Assembly (NCBI GenBank): GCA_025352795.1
Contig: JANXSF010000029.1
Location: forward strand, 1 to 43,773
Reading direction: 5' to 3'
DNA from: Acidobacteriota bacterium
GTDB lineage: Bacteria; Acidobacteriota; Terriglobia; Bryobacterales; Bryobacteraceae
Length of the DNA: 43,773 nt
The notes beneath the pieces were generated by a model. It did not search any database and was not told the DNA's origin. It saw only the letters and a list, made by a program, of their open reading frames with translations. Positions 18,408 to 26,362 of the stretch are shown piece by piece. A program made the translations under genes and the position numbers. Positions within the stretch are counted from its first letter, which is position 1. Every line of letters starts with the position of its first letter.

Positions 18408-19077
18408 AATATTCCTTGCCGCATCCAGTGCGGCGGCCGCCAATGCCGACCAGCCCAAGTCGAAACTATTGCTTCCCAGTGATCAGCCAGATGAATTTCA
18501 TTTAAAGCTGATGTGGTACAATCCGGTGCCACCAATCAACCAGCAAACATGGCGATTGCAAATCAAAGGTCTGGTGGAAAAGCCGCAGCCAATTCCCCTG
18601 GCTCAATTGCGCGCTTTGCCCCAACAAACACAAATCTCGCGGATGAAATGCGTCCAATGCTGGTCGTCCCGCGCCTCCTGGTCAGGCTTTCGCTTTCAGC
18701 AACTGTTAGATATTGTGAAGCCATCGAAGAAGGCGAAAGCAGTGCGCGTAGACTGTGCCGATAAGTGGTATGAATATTTCACGATAGAAGACTTGTTGCA
18801 TTCCCATGTGATGTTCGTGCTGGATCTTGCAGGCAAGCCCTTGCCCGATAAGCACGGCGCACCACTGCGATTGCTGGACCCATCGCGGTACGGTTATAAA
18901 TCAGCCAAACTGATTACCGCTTTGTCCTTTGTGGAGGAAGGCAAGGGAAGCATGGCATGCGACATTGGACCCTATTATTCTCCCGATGGTCGCATTCTGC
19001 CAGGCTATGATACGCCGCTCGATTTGGGCGGCAAGACCAAACGCAAGATCAGCGGTGGCGAGATAATAGACTATTGA
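18394..19077 (+). CDS. Tat-exported molybdopterin-dependent oxidoreductase (sulfite oxidase/MsrP-like)
   Basis: ATG 18394, inside the end of the previous gene, gives 227 residues starting MLNRRIFLAASSAAAANA, a twin-arginine leader (RRIFL). The body is the Moco-binding sulfite-oxidase fold: WRLQIKGLVEKPQPIPLAQL, the Cys segment KCVQCWSSRASWSGF with C86 and C89, then RVDCADKWYE, LDLAGKPLPDKHGAPLRLLDP and the Lys-rich RYGYKSAKLI. In the family a conserved Cys ligates molybdenum; C86 best fits that position. No cytochrome or dimerisation domain is attached, as in MsrP-type catalytic subunits. No heme-containing membrane partner is adjacent, so the electron partner is unknown. The substrate could be an oxidised sulfur compound, but this is not shown. 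It is 3 bp upstream of the next gene. Confidence 0.82.
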   Translation: MLNRRIFLAASSAAAANADQPKSKLLLPSDQPDEFHLKLMWYNPVPPINQQTWRLQIKGLVEKPQPIPLAQLRALPQQTQISRMKCVQCWSSRASWSGFRFQQLLDIVKPSKKAKAVRVDCADKWYEYFTIEDLLHSHVMFVLDLAGKPLPDKHGAPLRLLDPSRYGYKSAKLITALSFVEEGKGSMACDIGPYYSPDGRILPGYDTPLDLGGKTKRKISGGEIIDY

Positions 19078-19080
19078 GCT

Positions 19081-20238
19081 ATGCTTACACGTGACTTCCT
19101 TAAACTTGCCGGCCTATCCATTGCCCAGCGCATTCTTCCGCCATCCCTTTTGCAACTGTGGGCGCAAGCGGCTGATGCGCAGGCCAAAGGACGCAAAGTC
19201 ATCCTGGTGACCTTTGGCGGTGGCGTGCGCACCGCAGAAACGTTCGCCCCGGCGGGTTTGCATAACATTCCACGCTTGGCCGCCCTTCGCCCGGAAGGCT
19301 ACTTCTATCAGAATTGCCAGAACCAGGGCGTGTTGTCTCACTTCAATTCCACCGCCAGCATCGTCACCGGGAACTGGCAGCGGGTAGATGATTTCGGGTT
19401 TGAAGCACCTGCATCGGCCACCATATTTGAACATTTTCGCAAAGCGAACAAGGCCGGTCCATTAGACGCCTGGGTCATTGCAACGAACAAAAGCTTTGCC
19501 AGTATGGGCTCCAGTAGCAGGCGCGATTTCGGTGTCCCGTTTGGTGCCAATGTGGTGTTACCGAAGCAGTTACTTTTAGACGCCGTAAAGAACATTGTTC
19601 GTAAACCGAAAGACTCCGATTTATCGGATCGTGATGCAGTGCATCGTCGACTGGAAACGATTCTGCAGGAAGGTTACGAAGGGGTCGGCTGGACCATTTT
19701 CAAAGGCGGACGGCAAATGGATAAGCACGTCCAAGCCACGCTGACCCGCGCGCTGGGCGAGTTCATTAATGGTCCGGAAGCACCCACATCGGGCGATGAA
19801 CTGACTTTCTTCATCACCAGAGAAGTGATGCGCGAATTCGCCCCACGGTTGTTGTTAGTCAATTTTTGGGATATGGATGTTGCGCACTGGGGATCTTACT
19901 CACTTTACCTGCAAGCCATTACACGCACAGATCGACTTACAGGGATGCTGTGGGATGAAGTAAGTCAAAATCCAAAGTACAAGGACAACACCACAGTTTT
20001 GATTCTTCCCGAGTTGGGTCGTGATGGGGACGCCAACACCGCCAATGGATTTTTGAACCATCGCAGTGGCGACCCGTCCTGTCGCAATACCTGGCTGCTT
20101 GCCCTTGGTGCCGGTGTAGCCAAAGGGGCCACGGATAAGCCCATCAGCCACGTGGACGTGGCTGCTACTGCTGCGGCAATTCTCAACTTAAGAGCCGACG
20201 GAATGACCGGCGTTGCGGCAAAGGAGATCCTGATTTAA
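19081..20238 (+). CDS. alkaline-phosphatase-superfamily-like (DUF1501/sulfatase-like) exported protein
   Basis: A 385-residue protein. The leader MLTRDFLKLAGLSIAQRIL looks like the RRDFLKLAG Tat signal of DUF1501-type proteins with the first Arg replaced by Thr. The body resembles the alkaline-phosphatase superfamily: KVILVTFGGGVRTAETF near the N terminus, NIPRLAAL, then NFWDMDVAHWGSY with AITRTDRLTGMLWDEV and TTVLILPELGRDGD near the C terminus, followed by HRSGDPSCRNTWLLALG. The N-terminal metal-binding Asp expected after the first strand is not evident (FGGG), so catalytic activity is uncertain. It follows the oxidoreductase by 3 bp and precedes the unknown gene by 6 bp. Family assignment by eye, moderate certainty. 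Confidence 0.62.
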   Translation: MLTRDFLKLAGLSIAQRILPPSLLQLWAQAADAQAKGRKVILVTFGGGVRTAETFAPAGLHNIPRLAALRPEGYFYQNCQNQGVLSHFNSTASIVTGNWQRVDDFGFEAPASATIFEHFRKANKAGPLDAWVIATNKSFASMGSSSRRDFGVPFGANVVLPKQLLLDAVKNIVRKPKDSDLSDRDAVHRRLETILQEGYEGVGWTIFKGGRQMDKHVQATLTRALGEFINGPEAPTSGDELTFFITREVMREFAPRLLLVNFWDMDVAHWGSYSLYLQAITRTDRLTGMLWDEVSQNPKYKDNTTVLILPELGRDGDANTANGFLNHRSGDPSCRNTWLLALGAGVAKGATDKPISHVDVAATAAAILNLRADGMTGVAAKEILI

Positions 20239-20244
20239 AGTTCC

Positions 20245-21447
20245 ATGCCGCCGCCCCGATTCGATTTCGATCATGTCCCTGTAACCTTCGCCGCCTATTT
20301 CAATGAACAGCTTCGTGCCTGGGAAACTTTGTTCCCTGCTGAGAAAAGTTACTTCGATCGGCTTGGCACTTACCTTGAAAAAGCGCCCCCGGCGATGTTC
20401 ACCGCACTGGCTGAATTGGAACCAAAGATGGGAGTTACATCCAGTTCTTGGCCACGCGGACGCTTCACGTTACAGCAAGTGGACTTCCTCAATCGGAATC
20501 CGTTGTACCCCGAATGGCGTCGCATCATTACGGCGATCTTCGACCAAATCAACCCCGCTTTAGATGCCACGACCAAAGGCGTCCCGCGCATTGTCATTGT
20601 GCTGGCACCTGCCGATCTTCCCGTTGGACCAGATAGAATGTGGACCCGACTTGTCGGCAAAGGTCGACGGGTACCGCTAGTCGTTCCAGAAGATATCAGC
20701 CACTGCATCCCGCTGCTTCTTACGGGCACAGCAAATCACAATATCGAAACAAGCCTGGTGGAACTCTGCTCAGCAGCGCGCGGCCCACACTCCAGTTGGA
20801 CCATTGAAACGGCTGCGACCATGCAAGCTTATTCGCAGAAAGGGACGCATCTTAGTTATGAAGGTCTGCGTACTTACCGCATGAGGTTAATGGCGGAAGT
20901 ACAAAAGATTGCCGAACAAGGGGAAATTCGTGGACCCCGGCAGCTTGGCGAAAAGCTGAAAACGTTACAGCCTCGTGATGCCGAATTTGCCAACGACCCG
21001 CTGATGGCCGAGTTCATCCGAGCCACTTTGCTGGCTGGGAATGGAACGCTTTTGGTGAACAATACTTTTGTGGAATGGGCCAGTGTCCAAGCTATCCGCC
21101 GCGCTAAACCATCGTTATTAGTTACGTCTTTTGGGATTCGCAACAAGGTGAAGCCGTTCAGCAGCCTGCTGATTTTCGAGGACCAGGACGCAGCCACTGC
21201 AATTCCAACACAAGCCGACATGCTGGGCTCCTATGTCGACCTTGAAGTTTTCTATCAGTACTTATGGCAGGAGGCTGGAAAATATGCGGAGTATCGTAAC
21301 AATACGGCGTACCTGTTTCTTGCCGAGGGTATGGATGAGATGTTACTCATCGCCCCAGCCGACTTTCCCCAAGCTGATGTTACTCCAGGACAGCGAGTTA
21401 CTCTGGAATCGTTACATAAGTCATGCCGACTCTGGCTAGGCGTGTAA
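20245..21447 (+). CDS. conserved-looking protein of unknown function, last gene of the operon
   Basis: A 400-residue protein starting MPPPRFDFDHVPVTFAAYFN. I do not recognise a family. It has no signal peptide or membrane segment, so it is probably cytoplasmic, unlike its operon partners. Visible landmarks are RIVIVLAPADLPVGPDRMW, GKGRRVPLVVPEDIS, a central helical part rich in charged residues (TYRMRLMAEVQKIAEQ), FVEWASVQAIRRAKPSLLVTSFG, and a C-terminal FLAEGMDEMLLIAPADF. The paired APADxP phrases suggest an internal duplication or two similar strand ends. The 6-bp gap after the phosphatase-like gene makes co-translation likely. It may process or control the exported partners, but nothing in the sequence shows this. 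Confidence 0.75.
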   Translation: MPPPRFDFDHVPVTFAAYFNEQLRAWETLFPAEKSYFDRLGTYLEKAPPAMFTALAELEPKMGVTSSSWPRGRFTLQQVDFLNRNPLYPEWRRIITAIFDQINPALDATTKGVPRIVIVLAPADLPVGPDRMWTRLVGKGRRVPLVVPEDISHCIPLLLTGTANHNIETSLVELCSAARGPHSSWTIETAATMQAYSQKGTHLSYEGLRTYRMRLMAEVQKIAEQGEIRGPRQLGEKLKTLQPRDAEFANDPLMAEFIRATLLAGNGTLLVNNTFVEWASVQAIRRAKPSLLVTSFGIRNKVKPFSSLLIFEDQDAATAIPTQADMLGSYVDLEVFYQYLWQEAGKYAEYRNNTAYLFLAEGMDEMLLIAPADFPQADVTPGQRVTLESLHKSCRLWLGV

Positions 21448-21488
21448 CGTGTTTCCTCATAATTCTGGCTACTAAACGTGGAAACACG
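21448..21488 (+). terminator. possible terminator hairpin after the operon
   Basis: CGTGTTTCC (21448-21456) and GGAAACACG (21480-21488) are a perfect 9-bp inverted repeat starting directly after the stop codon, with a 23-nt loop. There is no U tract, so it may instead be a transcript-stabilising hairpin. Confidence 0.35.
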
Positions 21489-21562
21489 CGGGCTGTCCCC
21501 ATGTTCTGCTGTCAATGCTTGGTATGGCACTGATAGCTACTCGGGTCTCCGCACAATAAACC

Positions 21563-21892
21563 CTATTTGTCACGCAGAACCACCTTTAACTCCAAATCGT
21601 CGGTAGCTTTAAGCGAAATGTGAGCAGGCTCCTTCCCTTGTTTTGTGACAACACCCTCAATCACTCCACGCGCCTTGACGACTCGGAACAATCTACCAAG
21701 CGGATCGGTTAGCGTAGAACCACCGCCCATAGAAGCACTGCTCGCCGCGAATTGTGCATCTGCTAAGGGTTGACCCTTCTCATCCTGGACGCATAAAAGA
21801 ACCTGCCGTTCGGGTCGCACCCCCATGTGATCACACGGGTTATCCACAAAAGTAATGAAGACTTTCTGAATTTCAGGCCAATTAAATTTCAA
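21563..21892 (-). CDS. small protein downstream of TonB receptor 2, function unknown
   Basis: A 109-residue protein starting MKFNWPEIQKVFITFVDNP. It has no signal peptide. The middle reads like a small beta-rich, transthyretin/carboxypeptidase-regulatory-like segment (VLLCVQDEKGQPLADAQFAA, then LTDPLGRLFRVVKARGVIEG), but it is too short and divergent for a firm call. It begins 30 bp after the stop of TonB receptor 2 on the same strand and is probably co-transcribed with it. An accessory role for the receptor is possible but unsupported. Confidence 0.55.
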   Translation of the reverse strand: MKFNWPEIQKVFITFVDNPCDHMGVRPERQVLLCVQDEKGQPLADAQFAASSASMGGGSTLTDPLGRLFRVVKARGVIEGVVTKQGKEPAHISLKATDDLELKVVLRDK

Positions 21893-21922
21893 GCGGTGAT
21901 CGCGGCCCTGAAGCGAACGTTT

Positions 21923-24900
21923 CTAGAAGTTAATCTTCGCCCCCAATTGAATCTGTCGTGGCCCGATGGACGAGTAAGTGAAACCTTGCTGCAAAGTCGT
22001 GACGCCAAACAAGCTACTGGTGGCGGTAGTATTCGGAGCGCCAAACGTCGCCTGGTTGGTCGCATTGTTTGCGTCCATTCGTAACTCGAAACCGATCCGT
22101 TCCTTGATGACGAAGCGCTTGAAGAAGGAGAGGCTCACCTCCGGCACGGCGCGACCGCGGAAGTCGCTCCACTGCGGCACTGGCTCTGTATTCAACGTGA
22201 ATGGCTTCTGGATGAGCCAGGCCACGGGTTCGGAGTCGCTCACGCAGTTCTGGCGTAAGTTGGTGTTCTGATTTAGCGTGCAAGTGTTGAACCAGCGTTT
22301 GAACGTGCGCTCGCCGAGCGTGGGGTTGATTCCGGTTGCATAAGCGCTTCCTACGTTCAGCAACCCGCCGGAAATCCACTGGCTGTATCCCGATACCTGC
22401 CAGCCATTCAAAACGGTCTTTACCAAACGGCTCTGCTTATTGAACAGATTCTCGGTATACGTGAAGACCAAGTTGAACACGTGAGGCGGGGTGCCGCCAT
22501 CGCGCGTGATGAATTGCCCAGGGGCATCCAGGCCGTTGTTCAAGTAGCTATTGTAGGTTGTGCTCTTGCCTAAGGTACCGTTCATCATAACCGAAAGGCC
22601 GCGGGAGAGCCGCTTTTCAAACTGGAAGACAAATGATTGATACTTGCTGCTTCCAAGGGACATGTTGCTTTCGGTAACGCCTGTGAACTGCGTATAAGGC
22701 AGCAGGGATTGTTGCAAGGTTACCGTGGCCCCGTTGAGCCCAGTCCCCGGCAACAGGTTCGCATAGGGATTTGCCACGCTTGTGCCCGTCAAAGCGGCCC
22801 CGTATTGCAAGTATTGGGCGGCCGTAACCGAGTTCCGGTTGTACGACGATGGCAGAGCCCGCCCGAAGCGCCCGTTGTAGGAAATTTCGATAACAGAACG
22901 AAACGGCAACTGATACTGCATACCAAACGATACGGTGTGGCTGTACGGCATCACGCGGGTTGGGGAGATAAACGAAACGCCTTGGCCAACATTCGTCAGC
23001 AAGCCCAGCGATCGCCCCGGAGGCGCCAGAATTCCTGTAGGAAAAGGATTGGCGAGCATGCCGCAGTTGGCTCCGCTGCAGCCCGGAGTAACGAGCGGTT
23101 CAATGCCGGCCGCCGATACCGAGGTGGCCGGCGCAGTCGCATAGCTGAAGCCCGTGGTCGGCGCAATGTCCGCCGTCGGGGTGTAAGTAATTCCCCAGCC
23201 GCTGCGAATCACCATCTTTTCCATCACTTGATAGGCCAGGCCAACTCGAGGCGCGAAATTATTCAGATCGCGTTTGTAAGGCAGCCTATTGCTGTTCGAG
23301 GCGAATAGCAGTCCACCCTTAATCGCCGGTCCATTGGCCGATCCTACGCGCGATACGGTGGATGAATCGAACCCTGTAATCGCCTGGTCGAAACGGTCGG
23401 TAATCGGAGACTCATACTCCCAGCGGCCACCGAGATTCAAAGTCAGTTTCCTGGCAATGCGCCAATCGTCCTGCGCAAAACCGGAAAAATAGTGTTGCCC
23501 TTGCGCCGGGAATGAATTGAAGCTGCTGCTTACACTGCTTGGATAGCCGAGTAGGAACGAAGCCATTGCGTCCCCCGATTGCGCATTCGCCACCAGTGGA
23601 TTAGCCTGTGTGAATCCGGCCGAAGCGTTCACCACGAAAGAGGCCGGCGGACTGGATTGATTATTCATCAAATTCCGGAACTCGCCGCCAAACTTCCACG
23701 TATGCTTGCCCACCGTCTTGGTGAGCGTATCGCCCACCACGAAGTTGTTGCTGTAGTTCAGCGTGCTGTTGCCGCCTCCCAACGTGAAGTAGTTAGCAAC
23801 TGAGATTTGCGGAAAGGCCACCGTCTGTATTTGTTTGCTCAGCGAAGACGGAAAACCAAGTTTAGCCGGGTCATAACCAATAGCGTAATAAGAGATGCCG
23901 AACACATGCCGGTTCCAACTGGTCCGCGCGGTGTTCACCATGGATGGCGACAGCACCGACGTCAGCGTGATTCCACCCGCGATGTTGCCGCGATAGTGAG
24001 AAAAGGAATTTGAGGCGAATTCGGTTCCTTGCGCCTGAAAGGCCGGCAACCCGGCGCCGCCGCCGTTGGTCTGGCCGCGAAGGTCACGCATAAAGTTTAT
24101 GAAGAAGCTTTGCTTCTCGCTCAATTTGTGATCGAACCGGAAGATGTATGAGTTGAACGGTTCGTGATCGTAGTTAGGATACACACCCACATTCGGCTGC
24201 GTTCTGGCGGCGATCTGGTTTGGCGTCAAATAGAACTTCGCAATGTTGGCGGCAATCGGATTAATGCGGCTGGGCGGAATCACGCTGCCCGCAAACGGCG
24301 TTCTAGTGTAGGCCCCAGCCGTGCTCTGTAACGTCGTGAGTGGATCGTAAATTGCAATGGCCGCACCGCTCGTCCCCGATACGTAGGTGCGGGAGAAGTC
24401 GCCAGACCTCTCGAGTAATGTGGGTGACGTTAGGGTATTGCCTGTCGGGCGGTTGTCACGGTAAATGTCTTCGGCGAACGTGAAAAATGTCCGGTTCTTC
24501 CCGTTGTAAAGCTTAGGAATGGTGAACGGGCCGTCAAGCTCAACGCCCGGTTCATTCATGCGGAAAGACGCGTTCGGCGCGCCCGTGGCGTTAGCCTCAA
24601 AGGTGTTGGCGTTTAAAGCGGGATTTCGCATCAACCAACTGACCGATCCATGGTATTGGTTGCCGCCGCTCTTAATGGAGACGCTAACCACGCCGCCGCC
24701 GGTGCGCCCCAACTCCGCATCGTAAACATTGGTGATAATCTTCACTTCACCCACCGCATCCGGCGGAGGGGAAATTGTGTTGGCAGCCCCGGTGCTCTCC
24801 CTATAAGTGTTGGGCGATCCATTGAGCAGAACTTCATTGTTGTTGCCGCCAAGGATACTAACGCCATTGTCCCCGCCATCGAAGGGGCGGACTGTGGTGC

Positions 24901-25399
24901 CACCGGAGGCTCCGGCGGTGTAACGAGTAAGTTGAAAAACGTTCTTCGCATAAGTTGGAACAGCCTCCACCAGGCTCTGGTTAATGGTGCTGCTTCTTGA
25001 CGCCGTAACGTTGTCGAGCAACGGCGCATCCGCTGTCACTGTGACCGTCTCGGTGGCGGCGCCAATTTGCAGACCGAAATCAACCGCTTTCCGATCAGAA
25101 CTGCGGAGTTCCAGATTGCTCTTTATAGCCACTTTGAAACCAGCGGCGGTTACTGTTACCGAATAAGTACCAGGATTGATCGGGGGCGCGGTATAGGTTC
25201 CTGACCCGTTGGTCTGGGTGCTGGTGACCACATTGGTCTCCAAATTCCGGATCTCAATTTTCGCCGCAGGCACCGCGGAGCCTTGTGGATCGGATACGGT
25301 TCCGCCCAGAATGGCTCGAGTCTCTTGACCCCAACCGGGGATGCCTTGCGCCAACAATACTGCCACTGTCGCGCCCAATAATCGTTTCGTTAGCTTCAT
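21923..25399 (-). CDS. TonB-dependent receptor 2, carboxypeptidase-regulatory-like domain (Oar-like)
   Basis: The open frame extends to 25588, but ATG 25399 is preferred: it has AGGAG about 9 nt upstream and begins a clear signal peptide, MKLTKRLLGATVAVLLAQGIPGWGQ. The product is 1158 residues. Residues about 25-110 form the carboxypeptidase-regulatory-like domain (ILGGTVSDPQGSAVPAAKIE, YSVTVTAAGFK). The plug shows SILGGNNNEVLLNGSPN and YDAELGRTGGGVVSVSIKSG, and the barrel ends in IQLGAKINF with terminal Phe. It differs strongly from receptor 1 in sequence, and its codons look richer in G and C at third positions. It is followed by a small gene 30 bp downstream. The ligand is unknown. Confidence 0.9.
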   Translation of the reverse strand: MKLTKRLLGATVAVLLAQGIPGWGQETRAILGGTVSDPQGSAVPAAKIEIRNLETNVVTSTQTNGSGTYTAPPINPGTYSVTVTAAGFKVAIKSNLELRSSDRKAVDFGLQIGAATETVTVTADAPLLDNVTASRSSTINQSLVEAVPTYAKNVFQLTRYTAGASGGTTVRPFDGGDNGVSILGGNNNEVLLNGSPNTYRESTGAANTISPPPDAVGEVKIITNVYDAELGRTGGGVVSVSIKSGGNQYHGSVSWLMRNPALNANTFEANATGAPNASFRMNEPGVELDGPFTIPKLYNGKNRTFFTFAEDIYRDNRPTGNTLTSPTLLERSGDFSRTYVSGTSGAAIAIYDPLTTLQSTAGAYTRTPFAGSVIPPSRINPIAANIAKFYLTPNQIAARTQPNVGVYPNYDHEPFNSYIFRFDHKLSEKQSFFINFMRDLRGQTNGGGAGLPAFQAQGTEFASNSFSHYRGNIAGGITLTSVLSPSMVNTARTSWNRHVFGISYYAIGYDPAKLGFPSSLSKQIQTVAFPQISVANYFTLGGGNSTLNYSNNFVVGDTLTKTVGKHTWKFGGEFRNLMNNQSSPPASFVVNASAGFTQANPLVANAQSGDAMASFLLGYPSSVSSSFNSFPAQGQHYFSGFAQDDWRIARKLTLNLGGRWEYESPITDRFDQAITGFDSSTVSRVGSANGPAIKGGLLFASNSNRLPYKRDLNNFAPRVGLAYQVMEKMVIRSGWGITYTPTADIAPTTGFSYATAPATSVSAAGIEPLVTPGCSGANCGMLANPFPTGILAPPGRSLGLLTNVGQGVSFISPTRVMPYSHTVSFGMQYQLPFRSVIEISYNGRFGRALPSSYNRNSVTAAQYLQYGAALTGTSVANPYANLLPGTGLNGATVTLQQSLLPYTQFTGVTESNMSLGSSKYQSFVFQFEKRLSRGLSVMMNGTLGKSTTYNSYLNNGLDAPGQFITRDGGTPPHVFNLVFTYTENLFNKQSRLVKTVLNGWQVSGYSQWISGGLLNVGSAYATGINPTLGERTFKRWFNTCTLNQNTNLRQNCVSDSEPVAWLIQKPFTLNTEPVPQWSDFRGRAVPEVSLSFFKRFVIKERIGFELRMDANNATNQATFGAPNTTATSSLFGVTTLQQGFTYSSIGPRQIQLGAKINF

Positions 25400-25528
25400 T
25401 TCCTGACACTCCTCTAACGCGTCCAGGTTGAAGCATTCGAACACTGGTGAGACATCCAGACAACGGTGCGACAAACCCTGCGCGGTTCTGGGTAGCATAC
25501 CAAAATTGCAGTCTGCCAGCAATGGCTT

Positions 25529-25831
25529 ATGGTTCGCATGCTTTTCATGCTTGTGGCTCTGGCTGGATGGTCCCCGGCCCAGCAGCACCTCAAGTTAACA
25601 ACACAGGATGGCGGAGTGGTGCATGCCAACCTGTATGGAAAAGGGAAGCGTGGAATCGTGTTGGCGCACGGTGGACTGTTGACCAAGGAGAGTTGGGCGA
25701 AACAGGCGCAAATTTTGGCCGCCGTTGGGTTCCGTGTGATAGCTATAGATTTCCGCGGCTTCGGCGAATCCCGTGCAGCTGGGCAAACCGATTCTGACAC
25801 GGCCCCGCACCATCTCGACGTTCTAGCTAGG
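25529..25831 (+). pseudogene. 5' fragment of an exported alpha/beta hydrolase
   Basis: ATG 25529 begins MVRMLFMLVALAGWSPAQ, a signal peptide, followed by the first part of an alpha/beta-hydrolase fold: GIVLAHGGLLTKESWAKQA (oxyanion-type HGG), VGFRVIAIDFRGFGES, then APHHLDVLA. At that point the family continues toward the nucleophile elbow GxSxGG, but here homology stops and the frame runs on to a stop at 25862-25864. No catalytic Ser, Asp or His remains. The sequence then turns into a sigma-54 activator fragment. The piece is a truncation product; as it keeps its start it might still be translated as a short useless peptide. Confidence 0.7.
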
Positions 25832-26312
25832 CGTCTTCCCTATGGAAGTGCCGCCGCTGCGTGACCGGCGCGAGGACATCCCCACATTGATTGCGCATTT
25901 TGTGCGCCAAGCCTGCCTGCGGTTTCACGTCACGCCACCAGGTTTTCCGAATCGCGAAATCGAACGCGCTCAGCAATACTATTGGCCGGGCAACGTGCGG
26001 GAATTGCAGAACGTCGTCGAACGTGCGGTTATCGTCTCAAGAGGTGGGAAGCTTACGTTGGACCTTCCCGAATCCGGCAAAGCTCCCAGCAGCCGGAAGA
26101 CGTCTGCCCCAGTACCCATGGTTCCAACGGACCCTGTGATCTCAGAACAGGAGTGGCGTAATCGGGAACGAGCCAACGTCCTTGCGGCGCTGCGGCAAGC
26201 CAACTCCCGCATTTCCGGCAAAGGGGGTGCGGCAGATCTACTCGGTATTAATCCAGGCACGCTGGCCTCGCGGATCAAGGCTCTTGAGATCAATAAATCC
26301 GACTACAAGTAG
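25826..26312 (+). pseudogene. 3' fragment of a sigma-54-dependent transcriptional activator
   Basis: From about 25828 the frame reads LGVFPMEVPPLRDRREDIP, the late part of the NtrC-type AAA+ domain. It continues with HFVRQAC and YYWPGNVRELQNVVERAV, then a linker, and a Fis-type helix-turn-helix near the end (AADLLGINPGTLASRIKALE). The receiver or sensor part, the Walker A and B motifs and the GAFTGA loop are all missing, so it cannot activate sigma-54 promoters. An ATG at 25842 could still express a 156-residue DNA-binding remnant. It is joined directly to the hydrolase fragment, so a deletion or rearrangement fused two unrelated genes. Confidence 0.75.
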
Positions 26313-26362
26313 CATTGCTGTTCCATTGGGAATAAAAGGTCAAATGAGAGGGATTAGGAAGT

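Noticed and set aside
22637-25000. Plus-strand open frames opposite TonB receptor 2
   Set aside because: The minus-strand frame gives a complete receptor with all domains; the opposite frames are Arg-rich shadows caused by high G+C.
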